This document shows positions 33,201 through 40,075 of a stretch of DNA of 64,000 bases, in pieces (position 1 is the first letter of the stretch; each line of letters begins with the position of its first letter). A program made the translations under genes and the position numbers. The stretch comes from Mermis nigrescens (lineage: Eukaryota; Nematoda; Enoplea; Mermithida; Mermithidae): contig JAVLUZ010000205.1 in NCBI GenBank assembly GCA_036768485.1, positions 428,509-492,508 of the forward strand, in the 5' to 3' direction. The notes under the pieces were generated by a model. It was not told the origin of the DNA. It searched no databases and was given only the letters and a program-made list of their open reading frames with translations.

Positions 33201-35365
33201 AAGAGTGTAATTTCAAGTACATATGTATTCTTATTTCTCGAGCTATAAACTGATCAATTTGTTCATCTAGACACTTTTCTTCCATTATTTTGTACATATT
33301 TAATGTTAAGGTCATTACACTGCCCTTATTGTTATTGCTTTAATGCAAATTCAACCATAAATATGCATGAAAAACAAAATAAGACAAATTAAATGCGAAA
33401 ATTTGACATAAGGTGAAAAATTGCTCGTTTACTACCTGCTCCCACCCCCCAGGAAACTCGGCTTACCCACTCCCAGAGCTTTTGACCATTTGCACGTATG
33501 GAAGGCATATAGATGCAAAATACGCTTTAGGCTGTGTACTGAGGACAGACTAAAAATGGAGTGTCTGAAGCGCGCGCTTGTGAATAAATAGATACCTCAG
33601 ATTTTATTTCGCGGGGGGGTGGAGCACATGCCCCTTATATCCCCCTGGGTACTAGCCTGCTTGTAAGCATAACATCGAAAAGTCGACGACTCTTAGTACA
33701 TACGTACACATGCATACAGGCCCGTATCAAGGATTTTATTCCGGTTGGGCTGAAAATTTCGAAGTCAGATATCTCTGGAACCATTAGGAGATGGGCAAAA
33801 ATAAAGGCATTTTTGAGCGTATCTCAACGAGCTCTATGCAATGGCTAAGAAAAATTTCAAGAAAAATTTTTTGAAATGTTTACTTTATTTTATACTCATA
33901 TCACACGAATCTATCGTTCAAACAATCTACGCAATTAATTTCTCATCTCATCATTAATCGATGAATGATTTTGTAGCTTCCGTCTTTGTATTTAACCTTT
34001 GTGATTAACAAAGAAAAACAATACAGAAAATGAATAATTTGGCGCGAACCACCGAAAAAATTCGGCACGTTCTACAAGTCCAGCTCAAATTTGAGCAGTT
34101 TTGGGAGGGTTAGACGACAAAAACTTTCGATAAACGAGAAATCCAGCGCGAAGCGCCGGAAAAAATTTGAGCTTACTAGCTCAAAAGTACGCTAGAAACT
34201 TTGTTTTGGCGGTGTTTTAGACCTTCTTCGACAATATTTCATTTTCCCTTTGGAGGACCCTAACGTTTTTGAAAAATTGTTTTCCATTTCCGGGGAGGGG
34301 TCTGCCCCGCCCCTTCTTTAAGGACTAGCATACATACATATATGTACACGAGAAATAGCTGAACTAGTGAAACCTCACCAATTAAATAAATACCGAGTCA
34401 TTGGTTTGTAAATGTATGTTCAAAGAAATTTTAATGGAATCAAATTAGCAAAATTTATTTCGAGTTTCGAAATTTGATAGCAATTTTTTCAATTTTTTAT
34501 TTTCATCGTATCAGATTAAAGCGAACGAACGTGCATTAAGAAAATTGTAAATTGCGGATAAACATTTCTTGCGTAACCGCGCAGCGTGTTAAACATAAGC
34601 TTACGGTTTTCTCCATTTCATTCCTGTCGACGTAAGCTGACATAGCAAGTTAAATATAAATCGATTCAACACAATTAATGAGAATCTTTGTTTACCCATC
34701 TGGAAATCGCCAATTGAAGAGTGTAAACTTATGCGAACCAGACTATGAGATTGTAGCGTTGAAGAAAAAAGCAATTTTTTCTCTTTAACGCTATAATGTT
34801 AGTTTAAACCTCCGTCATTCTATCTTTTACGCCGTCGTGTATCGTTTAAATCTACAAATTTTTTCTACGATTTACAACCATCTTCGAATAAAGCTCATTT
34901 TATCATCTCAACGTGTACTATACGAGTGTAGTATACTATACTATGTTATATACTATACTATATGTACTATGCTATACTATATTGTACTATACTATACTGT
35001 GTACTATACTCGTATACCTCTTCCTGCATCGATTCCACAGGCTTGGTTTTTGTGGCATCAGTTTTTTTCAGCTTATTCATCCGTTTATTTGTTTTTATTA
35101 TTGTTTGTTGTTTTTTATTTCAATTTTTTGCCAATTTTTGTTTCTCTCTTTACTCATTTTTTTCGTTTTTTTTCTTCTAGCAAAAGGTGCGTCAGCAGCA
35201 GCTGTTAGGGAACAGCCTGCGGCAACGCCTTACAATTCGGCCGATTTGATCGGCGGCTACGCGTTAGCCAGTGCCACTTTTTCCGGCATTGAGCACAAGT
35301 TTGGCCTTTTTTTGCCACGATTTGAACCGGTGACAAAATCATCTGCGACGCTTAGCAATCGATAA
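8558..35365 (+). CDS. aralar1: calcium-binding mitochondrial aspartate/glutamate carrier (aralar/citrin), complete, nine coding exons
   Basis: Coding exons are 8558-8893, 13078-13327, 15576-15838, 18603-18853, 22514-22841, 27891-28017, 31361-31554, 32614-32803 and 35181-35365. They total 2124 bases, or 707 aa plus TAA, and every junction is GT-AG and phase-compatible. The N-terminal half holds EF-hands (canonical loop D99-E110, [12 protein letters not shown]; further loops near 133-144 and 204-215). The C-terminal half is a three-repeat mitochondrial carrier with Px[DE]xxK signatures at 384-389, 482-487 and 574-579. The substrate-site helices PEKAIK (438-443), [10 protein letters not shown] (526-535) and [10 protein letters not shown] (619-628) are intact. 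Family role: aspartate/glutamate exchange across the inner mitochondrial membrane in the malate-aspartate shuttle, activated by cytosolic-side Ca2+. Length is close to human (678). Differences: a longer N-terminus (~42 residues before the first EF segment), a short EF/carrier linker, and Lys490 where family members have Leu. Confidence 0.96.
9573..11664. mobile_element. ~2.1-kb inverted-repeat element with CCAGGCTTAA motifs
   Basis: The left end GGCCCGGTCTCTATGAA and the right end, read on the other strand (GGGTCCGGCTTCTATAAA), are imperfect inverted repeats. Inside each end lie several copies of AAGCCTGGCTT/AAGCCAGGCTTAA (9600-9745 and 11495-11650). No target duplication could be fixed and no transposase frame is seen, so the superfamily is undetermined. 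A family D copy lies within at about 10020-10640. Confidence 0.6.
10020..10640 (+). mobile_element. hAT-like family D element, diverged
   Basis: Starts GGTAGATCTAGGACTTTAC and ends near GGTTAAATTCG, with interior blocks shared with the 6867 copy (AAAATAGGTCCAAAAATTTG, CATATCCATTCTTTATC). It contains CGGCGCGGAGCGCCAG near 10251, a variant of the shared GC-rich palindrome. Confidence 0.65.
12062..12441. mobile_element. MITE family G copy, 8-bp target duplication
   Basis: It begins CATACATAATCTGGGGG and ends GCTGTGCATGTATG, a terminal inverted repeat. It is flanked by TTAGTGAG (12054-12061) and TTGGTGAG (12442-12449), 7 of 8 identical. A related copy is at 15866-16296. Confidence 0.75.
13078..13327 (+). 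CDS. aralar1: aralar coding exon 2 (residues 113-195)
   Basis: Acceptor CTCGCGTAG, donor CAAG|GTTATT, phase 1. It encodes [20 protein letters not shown] and the EF-like loop [12 protein letters not shown] (133-144), then CQFIKSYFG and [13 protein letters not shown]. This is the same order as mammalian aralar (AFESVL...FDKSGNG...CEFIRLHFG...LNYTEFTQFL). Confidence 0.94.
13490..13826. mobile_element. family C element fragment
   Basis: Shares with the 28472 copy the blocks TTTTCGGGACCGTCTTTGTA, ACAAAGATTTTTGGGAAGA, the GCGCTTCGCG palindrome and GTCAGAAACCCA. Ends are missing. Confidence 0.6.
13828..14050. mobile_element. family E repeat copy
   Basis: From CCCAGAAATGTAAGAGGGGG to AAATTTCGAGCCGGTACATG, with TTTTTGGCCCAAAAATGG in the middle. 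It abuts the family C element that follows. Boundaries approximate. Confidence 0.55.
14071..15015. mobile_element. hAT-like family C element
   Basis: It begins CAGTGTTTTTTTGTACTCGG and ends AACAAAAACACTG, inverted ends. The interior contains two tandem-like blocks with TCGGCGCTT-GCGCCG palindromes (14271-14285, 14621-14635, 14716-14728) and repeated ACAAAGATTTTTGGG strings. No clear target duplication is visible. Confidence 0.75.
15130..15222. repeat. (AT)n microsatellite
   Basis: An uninterrupted alternating AT tract of about 93 bases in aralar intron 2. Confidence 0.98.
15576..15838 (+). CDS. aralar1: aralar coding exon 3 (residues 196-283)
   Basis: Acceptor TTTTAGTACAG is chosen over the TTTTAG four bases earlier because only the later site restores frame, giving [11 protein letters not shown]. 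It encodes the degenerate EF loop 204-215 and [28 protein letters not shown], matching aralar MLTPFVEENLVSAA..VSFSYFNAFNSLL. Donor GCTGCG|GTACGA, phase 0. Confidence 0.93.
15866..16296. mobile_element. MITE family G copy
   Basis: Begins CATACGTAAAACGGGGTG and ends CTTGCTGTGCATGTGCG. It shares the TTTTCACCCC, TTGACTA..TTGTTCAATTTGTT and AGAAAGATAGAGCAT blocks with 12062-12441. It carries TTTTCGGCGCTCCGCGCC near 16073. No target duplication visible. Confidence 0.65.
16297..16445. mobile_element. family E fragment
   Basis: AGCTCGAAATTTCGGGTGGGG followed by the GGCAAAAAGTGGCCAAA block seen in other E copies. Confidence 0.45.
17030..17125. repeat. ATT/GTT-rich microsatellite with TTCA run
   Basis: Runs of TTATTA/TTGTTG triplets followed by a short (ATTC)n. 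Confidence 0.85.
17266..17692. mobile_element. MITE family F copy, 8-bp target duplication
   Basis: Starts CATAGGTGCACAAGGTCAGG and ends CCTATGTGCATGTGTG, inverted ends. Flanked by GTTTTGAC at 17258-17265 and 17693-17700, exact. Carries TGGCGCGAAGCGCCGAAAAA at 17531-17550. Confidence 0.83.
18095..18496. mobile_element. MITE family F copy
   Basis: Starts CATAGATGCACAAGGTCAGG, ends CTTATGTGCACGTATG. The interior is collinear with 17266-17692. Flanks GTTATAAT and GTATAATT are similar but offset. It lies about 100 bases before aralar exon 4. Confidence 0.75.
18603..18853 (+). CDS. aralar1: aralar coding exon 4 (residues 284-366)
   Basis: Acceptor GCTCGTTTAAG; opens [20 protein letters not shown], matching [20 protein letters not shown]. 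The end is set at 18853 (TATAG|GTATAT), not at the GT at 18844, because only this phase 2 donor joins exon 5 as CYRFALG. It encodes the short linker between the EF-hand and carrier halves. Confidence 0.9.
18949..19180 (-). mobile_element. MITE family A copy, 8-bp target duplication
   Basis: Minus orientation: starts AATACGTGGGCAGC, ends CGCCCAGAGTGTG. Flanked by GTGCCCAT at 18941-18948 and 19181-19188, exact. Confidence 0.85.
19555..20850. repeat. GGGTACCCGGGC / GGCCCGG-rich segments
   Basis: A GC-rich block at 19565-19635 (GGGTACCCGGGCTCGG, GGGCCCGGGCC) and another at 20778-20835 (GCCTGGGCCGGTAGC, TTGGGCCCGC). The GGGTACCCGGG string also marks the ends of the 38364-45769 element, so these could be the ends of a related hAT-like element interrupted by family B. 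This is inference. Confidence 0.35.
19669..19844. mobile_element. MITE family B copy
   Basis: Starts CAGGCACGTAGCTGG and ends GAGATACATGCCTG. Interior GGGGGGCC-AACACCAATTTTT and CCAAAAAAGCCAAAAA shared with other B copies. Flanks GTAGTTAG and GTAATTGA are only partly alike. Confidence 0.75.
20868..21237. mobile_element. family C fragment
   Basis: Shares TTTTCGGGACCGTCTTTGTAC, CGCAGTTTGCGCCGTTTTGA and ATACATGCACAAACAATGTAC blocks with family C; neither terminus preserved. Confidence 0.55.
21238..21870 (-). mobile_element. hAT-like family D element
   Basis: Minus orientation, ending CCTAGATCCGCCACTG. It contains GACGCTTCGCGCCGG (21369) and CCGGCGCTTCGCGCCAG (21624-21640). The left part has the GATTGGCCAAAAATAATTGG block shared with 26190. 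Left boundary uncertain. Confidence 0.7.
22279..22445. mobile_element. family E element
   Basis: Starts CATACCTGTAATAGAGGG and ends CGAGCCGTTACACGTATG, imperfect inverted ends. Flanks GTTTGGAG and GCTTGGGG match at 6 of 8 positions. It ends 68 bases before the exon 5 boundary. A further E-like fragment occupies about 22130-22260. Confidence 0.6.
22514..22841 (+). CDS. aralar1: aralar coding exon 5 (residues 367-476), first carrier repeat
   Basis: Acceptor GTGGTTCAG, donor CGCAG|GTACAT, phase 0. It encodes [43 protein letters not shown] and [14 protein letters not shown]. These are nearly identical to aralar proteins and include the first signature P384-D386-K389 and the substrate-site helix around K443. 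GC content is clearly higher than in the flanks. MITE insertions lie 68 bases before and 45 bases after it. Confidence 0.97.
22887..23054. mobile_element. MITE family B copy, 8-bp target duplication
   Basis: CAGGCACGTATCTCC start, CCAGCTACGTGCCTG end. Flanked by GGGGAACC at 22879-22886 and 23055-23062, exact. Confidence 0.87.
23178..23338. mobile_element. MITE family B copy
   Basis: CAGGCACGTAGCTGG start and CAGCTACGTGCCTG end, a perfect 14-bp inverted repeat. The flanking octamers do not match, so it may be a recombined copy. Confidence 0.8.
24030..24235. mobile_element. family E repeat copy
   Basis: TATGGTTTCCTCCCATCCCCC start, AAATTTCGAGCTG..ACATGTAT end, with GGCAAAAACTTGCGTTTT inside. 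Boundaries approximate. Confidence 0.5.
24466..25208. mobile_element. family C element
   Basis: Starts CACTGTTTTTTTTGTAC and ends GTACAAAAAAACAGTG, a 16-17-bp inverted repeat. Contains TTTTCGGCGCTTCGCGCCGA at 24613-24632 and ACATGTACAAA strings. No target duplication seen. Confidence 0.75.
25690..25915. mobile_element. family E repeat copy
   Basis: From ATGCACGTAAGGGCTTGAAA to the CCCACATCCCC block, with GGCAAAAAAAACAACTAAAACGG-like interior. Boundaries approximate. Confidence 0.5.
26164..26796 (+). mobile_element. hAT-like family D element, 8-bp target duplication
   Basis: Starts CAGGGGCGGATTCAAGG, ends CCAGCACTG. Flanked by TATGTTAC (26156-26163) and TATGTTAT (26797-26804), 7 of 8. Interior collinear with the 21238 copy in opposite orientation. 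Confidence 0.8.
27067..27228. mobile_element. MITE family B copy, 8-bp target duplication
   Basis: CAGGCGCGTATTTCAGG start, CCAGCTACGTGCTTG end. Flanks GTAGCAAT and TTAGCAAT, 7 of 8. Confidence 0.83.
27589..27759. mobile_element. MITE family B copy, 8-bp target duplication
   Basis: CAGGCACGTAGCTTGCCG start, GAGATATGTGCCTG end. Flanked by AAAGAAAT at 27581-27588 and 27760-27767, exact. Confidence 0.87.
27891..28017 (+). CDS. aralar1: aralar coding exon 6 (residues 477-518), second carrier repeat
   Basis: Acceptor AACTTTCAG, donor AAGG|GTAAGC, phase 1. It encodes [19 protein letters not shown] and [10 protein letters not shown]. The signature P482-E484-K487 is kept. Residue 490 is Lys (codon AAG) where aralar proteins have Leu in the IRLQVAGE segment. 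Confidence 0.94.
28472..29224. mobile_element. hAT-like family C element, 8-bp target duplication (best copy)
   Basis: Starts CAGTGTTTTTTTGTACTCGG and ends GTACAAAAAAACACTG, inverted ends. Flanked by CTCGTCGG at 28464-28471 and 29225-29232, exact. Four GCGC-TTCG/TTTG-CGC palindromes lie inside (near 28606, 28693, 28915, 29007), and ATGTACAAAGA strings mark both halves. No transposase. Confidence 0.88.
29860..30277 (+). mobile_element. MITE family A copy interrupted by family B
   Basis: Starts CATACTTGGGCGTGG, ends GCCGCCCATCTATG. Flanks TTTCTCAG and TTTCCCAG, 7 of 8. The central GATAGTGCTCGATG block is split by the family B insertion at 29995-30156. Confidence 0.82.
29995..30156. mobile_element. 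MITE family B nested in family A
   Basis: CAGGCACGTAGCTG start and CAGCTACGTGCCTG end, a perfect 14-bp inverted repeat. Exact duplication GCTCGATG at 29987-29994 and 30157-30164 of host-element sequence proves insertion order (B after A). Confidence 0.9.
30585..30999. mobile_element. two adjoining opposite-orientation family A copies sharing octamer GTGGATAC
   Basis: A shortened minus copy (about 30593-30718) abuts a plus copy starting CACACGTGGGCG at 30724 and ending CCCACATATG at 30991. GTGGATAC occurs at the left edge (30585-30592), at the junction (30716-30723) and at the right edge (30992-30999). The plus copy is bounded by an exact duplication. Confidence 0.75.
31361..31554 (+). CDS. 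aralar1: aralar coding exon 7 (residues 519-583)
   Basis: Acceptor CATTCCGCAG, donor TTACAG|GTGCAT, phase 0. It encodes [19 protein letters not shown], then [20 protein letters not shown]: the substrate-site helix of repeat 2 and the third signature P574-D576-K579. Both are essentially invariant in the family. Confidence 0.97.
31555..32613. other. aralar intron 7 (1059 bp)
   Basis: The shortest intron. It holds a truncated minus family A copy at about 31843-32055 (starts CATATAGGTGGGCAGC); the rest is AT-rich without recognised features. Confidence 0.75.
32614..32803 (+). CDS. aralar1: aralar coding exon 8 (residues 584-646), third carrier repeat
   Basis: Acceptor AAAATTTGGAG, donor GGCT|GTACGT, phase 1. 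It encodes [51 protein letters not shown]. This includes the conserved R619/R622 helix of aralar ([13 protein letters not shown]). Confidence 0.97.
32862..33102 (+). mobile_element. MITE family A copy
   Basis: Starts CATACATAGGCGTGAGG, ends GCCGCCCACCTATG. The central CCAATGGATAGTGCTCGATG block is present. No convincing target duplication. Confidence 0.75.
33105..33498. repeat. family K repeat
   Basis: From GATATGCCCGTACCACAAC to GACCATTTGCACGTATG. Shares AGGCCATTTTGGACCAAAAC and GGAAACTCGGCTTACCC blocks with 49600-49880 and 57050-57478. Confidence 0.5.
34910..35015. repeat. CTATA/TACTA-rich imperfect microsatellite
   Basis: Imperfect iterations of TATACTATACTA/GTACTATGC over about 100 bases. 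Confidence 0.8.
35181..35365 (+). CDS. aralar1: aralar terminal coding exon 9 (residues 647-707)
   Basis: Acceptor TTTCTTCTAG; TAA at 35363-35365. It encodes [29 protein letters not shown], matching the aralar tail ([27 protein letters not shown]), then a short variable end. Confidence 0.96.
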
Positions 35366-35546
35366 AGGCTCGAACAGCTGATAAAGTAAAGTGAGATTCT
35401 TTTCATTAGCGTTGATAGAATTCTTTTACATATTGTGTAAAATTTTTCGTAACAAAAACGCATTTTTAGCCTTTTTGTGCATTGTGCAAAGTGAAATTCC
35501 GGGGGTTTGGTTCGATTTCAAATTCGAAGAGTCGCAGATTTCCGGA

Positions 35547-35552
35547 AATAAA
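35547..35552 (+). promoter_or_regulatory. candidate poly(A) signal of aralar
   Basis: First AATAAA after the stop, 182 bases downstream. Chance occurrence is possible in this base composition. Confidence 0.4.
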
Positions 35553-35748
35553 CTTTTCAATTATTTTTCACATTTTTCGCGATTTTTGTGTCAATGTGGA
35601 ACAACTTGAAACAGTTTTTTTACTCTTCCACTTGTATGTAAATAGGCAGGGTTGGGTTCTCAACCCCCCAGGAAGATTTAACCCCCATAAATTTTTTCAC
35701 CCTTCAGAATACGCGATTTTCTAGAAAATTTATGAAATGGGTGCTGAA

Positions 35749-35975
35749 CACACGTGGGCGTGGAGGGTTTGGGAGTATGCAACCCTCACCCAAGAAGTCC
35801 GAATACCTCCCCCAGAATTCAATTTTTGAAAATTTTTTTCTTTTTCCTCTGATTTTTTATGCCAATGGATAGTGCTCGATGAGAGACGTTAAAATATGGT
35901 GTTTTTTGCCATATTGCCATTTTTAAGATTATTTTTGACCTTTAGAAAATCTTGCTCAGCCCCCCCCCCACAATT
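35749..35975 (+). mobile_element. MITE family A copy, 3' end degraded
   Basis: Starts CACACGTGGGCGTGG and runs through the CCAATGGATAGTGCTCGATG block to a C-run at 35958. The usual CCCACGTATG end is missing. Confidence 0.7.
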
Positions 35976-36169
35976 TTTCCAGATGTTTGCGCTTCGCGCC
36001 ATATAACCATTTTTTAACTGTCTTGCTCAGTTTATTGAATTTTTTTCTATATTTTTATCTTTTTACGTTCTAGAAAGAGAGAATCGGTGGAAATGTCAAT
36101 GTTTATGACGCGCATTAATCGTTTTTGAGCCCACCTCCAGATTTCCTCGCTATGCATGTCCGCCTACCG

Positions 36170-36900
36170 CAATTTTTAGTTCGTCGTCTTAATCCTGGCA
36201 TAAAATTCCTTCTTTTACAAACGTGTAATAGGGGGATCGTCTATCCCTCACTGAAAGTCGGTCCCCTCCTTCATCCCCCAAGTCAGAAATTTTTGACGTT
36301 TCCCCGGTTTTTTGAGAAAAAAACGGCGCGTTTTTTTGAAAATTTATAGGTATTTTTTTACCATTTTGGACAAACATATAAGGTCATTGACATACATGTA
36401 ACGGCTCAAAATTTTTGGTGTGGGTTGCTGGGCTATTTTTAGGGAGAGGGGTAAATGACCTCCAATTTTCGGCCAAAAACACCCAAAACGGCAAAAACTA
36501 TCAACTTTTTCCAAAAACCGGGGGTCAAAAATTTTCCGGCTTTGGGGGATGGGAGGGGCGGAACCATAGGTGGGCGGCACCAAAGTTCTGGGGGTGCAAG
36601 ATTTTTTCAAAGGTCAGAAAATGGCCTAAAAAATTGTGGTATGGCGAAAAAACACCATTTTTCAATATTGCTCATCGAGTACTATTCAATGGCATCAGAA
36701 AATTGCGAAGACAAAAAAATATTGGATTCTGTGGGGTATTTTGTTTCTGGGGGGTGCATACCCCCCTCAACCCCCACGCCCAGGTATAGCGGGACGAACA
36801 ACTTCCGGTGGGGGATCCCCTATTCCCCAATTTACATGTCCGGTCATTGAGTCCTCACTAAAATTAACCGACTATCCTCCACCAAAAATTTTGAGCTATT
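36170..36900. mobile_element. family E copies, one interrupted by family A
   Basis: E-type blocks at about 36220-36410 and 36393-36562. After the family A copy at 36565-36787, E-type sequence resumes (GGGACGAACAACTTCCGGTG). The left part (ATGGGAGGGGCGGAAC) and right part look like one E copy split by A. Confidence 0.5.
36565..36787 (-). mobile_element. MITE family A copy
   Basis: Minus orientation, CATAGGTGGGCGGCACC start, CACGCCCAGGTAT end. Confidence 0.75.
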
Positions 36901-36923
36901 ACATACATACATACATACATACA
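36901..36923. repeat. (CATA)n microsatellite
   Basis: About five to six perfect ACAT units. Confidence 0.9.
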
Positions 36924-37631
36924 TGTCTTTACTTCCAGACTCACGCTGTACTCAAATTTCAGTCAAACCTGCCGTTGTCAATTGTAGCAGGTCAATTGCC
37001 TTGATATGCCTATATGTTCATATTGTTTTACAGTTTTATATCTCGTTCCCGTGTTTTTACGTTTGTGCAAATCGCTGATCTGATAGCATTGCTTATTCGA
37101 TCGTGCTTTCTATCAAAAGTTTCCCCGTGCGCTTGTTTACAACGAATTTCGTTTTGAAATTTTATTTTTCTATTGTGATATTACGTCTAGTGCTCACCAT
37201 AGAAACAACTATTTCACGCAAAATAAACCGACATTTAATTATTAATACAATCGGACAGTGCCCCTTTTAAGGGCATTAAGCGGTACATTGAAGAGGCGGA
37301 ATATTTTCCGTCTTAGATGGGCAAGAGTCAAATTCTGAAATGGAGCAAAATCGCAGATATTTTTAATTCTTGGGGTCTATCGGTTTTTTTCTTTTTTCTA
37401 TCAAAATCGCTTGATGTTCGGGTAGAAGTGATGGCGGGGGTGGGCGTTTACACCGCCAGGATCTGGCCGACCTCCAAAATCGATAACCCTCCACTCTTCA
37501 GTTTGTTTTTTTGGGGTTTTCGCCTCTTTTACATATCCCAGACCAACGATTCCGAAGCGTTAAGTTTACTATCCGAAATTATATTACTGCAGTTAAGCTA
37601 TAAACCAATTATCTAACTACAACGTACATAC
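36924..37631. other. intergenic stretch, nothing recognised
   Basis: No gene or defined repeat. The longest open frame (37317-37616, plus) lacks any domain I recognise. Confidence 0.4.
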
Positions 37632-38058
37632 CATAGGTGGGCGGCACCAAAGTTCTGGGTGGGGGTGCAAATTTTTTCAAAGGTAAAAAAATGGCCTTAA
37701 AAATGGTGGTATGGCGAGAAACACCATTTTTCAACGTTTCTCATCGAGCACTATCCATTGGCATCAAAAAATTGAGAGAAAAAAACAAAAATTCCAATAA
37801 TTGAATTCTAGAGGGGTATTTTGGTTTCTGGGGGTGCATACCATACGTGGACAGCAAGAAAATTCTGGGGGGTTGCAAGATTTTTCAAAGGTCAAAAAAT
37901 CGTGGTATGGCGAAAAAGCACCATTTTCGATGTTTCTCATCGAGCTGGCATCAAAAAATTACGAAAAAAACGAGAAAAAATTCAAAAATTGAATTCTGGG
38001 GGGGGTATTTTGGTTTCTCGGGATGTGCATACCCCAAACCCCGCACGCCCAGGTGTGG
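37632..38058 (-). mobile_element. tandem dimer of MITE family A with one target duplication
   Basis: Two minus-orientation copies in a row: 37632-37841 (lacking its outer end) and 37842-38058 (complete, CATACGTGG..CAGGTGTG). The pair as a whole is flanked by GTACATAC (37624-37631) and GTACAAAC (38059-38066), 7 of 8. No good duplication surrounds either unit alone. Confidence 0.7.
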
Positions 38059-38419
38059 TACAAACCCCCGCTCTGAAAATTGATTTCCTTTCACAAAGTT
38101 CAGTGAAATATGTAGACTACCGGTTTGTTTGCAGAAACCATAAACTCAGTCAGAAATTTACTTTAGATTTCGTTTGTTGCGATTTATTCGACGTCGTTTG
38201 GCAGATCTCAATAAGAAATGCACCCTGAAATCTTTTGTGGCACAAAACATCCCAATAGAAACATTTTCAAACCTGACTACTCCCAGACACGCAAGGCGAA
38301 AATTAAATTCGCGTAAAATATTCTATTTCAGCATTACATAATCGATGATAACTTAGTCATTCCTAGAGCTGCACGTGGGCACCCGAACGGGTACCCGGGT
38401 AGAAAATAATTTACTAACC

Positions 38420-39149
38420 GTGTCCCGAATCCCCTAATATAAAATGAAAAATTAAGACTGCAGTTATGCAATATGTGCTTAGAATTGAACCTAGAAACAT
38501 ATTGCTTCTAAAGTGCGGTTGAATCACAATGTAAATGTGATTCGATATGCGCGAGTCTGTTAATCTTTCCTTTTGCCACAATATATCGCGCATACAGTCT
38601 ATGCAAGTTCCATTATTCAGCTCTTTAGTTACATTATTGTGCATTTACTTTTATGACCATTATGTAAATTTAAACTGCAACTTTTATTCACATCGTGCGC
38701 GCAACTGTTTTAGTTAGACCTGGTTCAAAGTCTATCAATGTTCCAAATGCAGTCAGCTCCAAATACCTCGTTTTTGAATAAATTTTCATTTCCTGTTTAT
38801 TTCAAAATCGTTTTTCGTCGATTTGCTTTCCTGCTTCAAATGTTTTAATGACGCTATGAAGATACAAAACCTGAATCATATAAATGATTACTATGAAATT
38901 TGTTTTTTTTTTGTAAAATTCTTTTAAACCGTTTATGCCCCGGAAACCGCTGGTGGCGCTTGAGCGCGCCACCCAAGACCCCCCAGCACAAGAAGAGATG
39001 ATTTCCATTGGATTCTCACCTTGCTCAATCAATCAGTCACTAAGACTTATTTTTACGGGGTTTTTAAAACTTCAAAGCTCCTGGCTGGACAAAGTCAGTT
39101 CGTTAAATCAATTATTTATCAGCAATATTGAGCGATCTATTATGTATAT
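38420..39149. other. left interior of the composite, nothing recognised
   Basis: AT-rich; no coding region supported. Confidence 0.35.
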
Positions 39150-39249
39150 AATATATATTACTAGTTGAGCTGCCCGGCGTTGCCCGGGCTGAACTTAGGC
39201 CTGATAGCTATATGGAATTAATATGTCTGTTGTATTTTTTATTTTTCAA

Positions 39250-39615
39250 GACTTTTGATGTTTTTGCGATATTTCTAAAAAAAATTGTTGGTACAAACCA
39301 TATTTTATTTTTTGGGTTTTTTTAAAATGTCTTTTGTCAACCATTTTTTTGATCAAATCCATATTTTTGACGTTACAGAATGGTTTTGAAAATTGTTTAG
39401 CCATAATCATATTTTTGATGTTCTGGGGTGAAATTTTTTTCGTCAAACCATATTTTTGATGTTTTAGGATGTTTTGGAAAATTTTTTTAATCAAACCCAT
39501 ATTTTTGATGTTTTGGGATGTTTTGGAAAATTTTTTTCGTCAAACCATATTTTTGATGTTTTAGGATGTTTTGAAAAATTTTTTCGGTCAAACCATATTT
39601 TTGATGTTTTAAAAA
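39250..39615. repeat. minisatellite, ~48-bp unit
   Basis: Repeated blocks of CATATTTTTGATGTTTT and GGATGTTTTGGAAAATTTTT, about seven diverged units. Confidence 0.8.
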
Positions 39616-39689
39616 TTTTTTGTTTGTTGTAGCAAAGGGTGTCAGATATCACGTGATATGTTATAGCTGATGGTATCTCCTATCTTATA

Positions 39690-40075
39690 TCACTGCATGT
39701 TATGGCACAGACAGGGTATCTACCAAACCTATCTTATAGCATTGCCTATCTCGTAGCACAGGGTATCTTATATCCCATACTATCTTATAACATTGCCTAT
39801 CTTGCAGCTCGGGGTATCTTGTATCACTTCCTGTCTTATAGCATTGCCTATCTTGTAGCACGGGGTATCTTTTATAACGTTCTATCTTATAGCATTGCCT
39901 ATCTTGTAGCACGGGGTGTCTTATATCATGTCCTATCTTATAGTATTGCCTATCCTGTAGCACAGAGTATCGTATATCACGTCCTATCTTATAGCATTGC
40001 TTATCTTGTTGCACATAGTATCTCATACCATGCCCATCTTATAAAATTGCCTATGTTATAGCATTATTTGGTTAA
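39690..40075. repeat. 51-bp minisatellite
   Basis: About six to seven units of 51 bases built on TTATAGCATTGCCTATCTTG and TAGCACGGGGTATCTT. Because 51 is divisible by three the array is open on both strands (360 and 327 bases), with a repeating 17-residue pattern; not regarded as coding. Confidence 0.9.

Larger units (their letters stand above)
32804..35180. other. aralar intron 8 (2377 bp)
   Basis: A family A copy at 32862-33102, a family K repeat at about 33105-33498 and a TACTATAC-rich tract at about 34910-35015. 33500-34900 includes a region near 34015-34165 with two AGCGCGAAGCGCCGG-type palindromes but no delimitable element. Confidence 0.75.

Noticed and set aside
34837..35180. Hydrophobic open frames running into aralar exon 9
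   Set aside because: They come from the TACTATAC microsatellite and a pyrimidine tract before the acceptor; only the part after 35180 is conserved.
39250..39615. CRISPR-like array
   Set aside because: The units are diverged direct tandem repeats without unique spacers, in animal nuclear DNA.
39702..40061. Open frames of 119 aa (plus) and 108 aa (minus) at the same place
   Set aside because: Both arise from the 51-bp minisatellite, whose unit length is divisible by three; no protein family resemblance.
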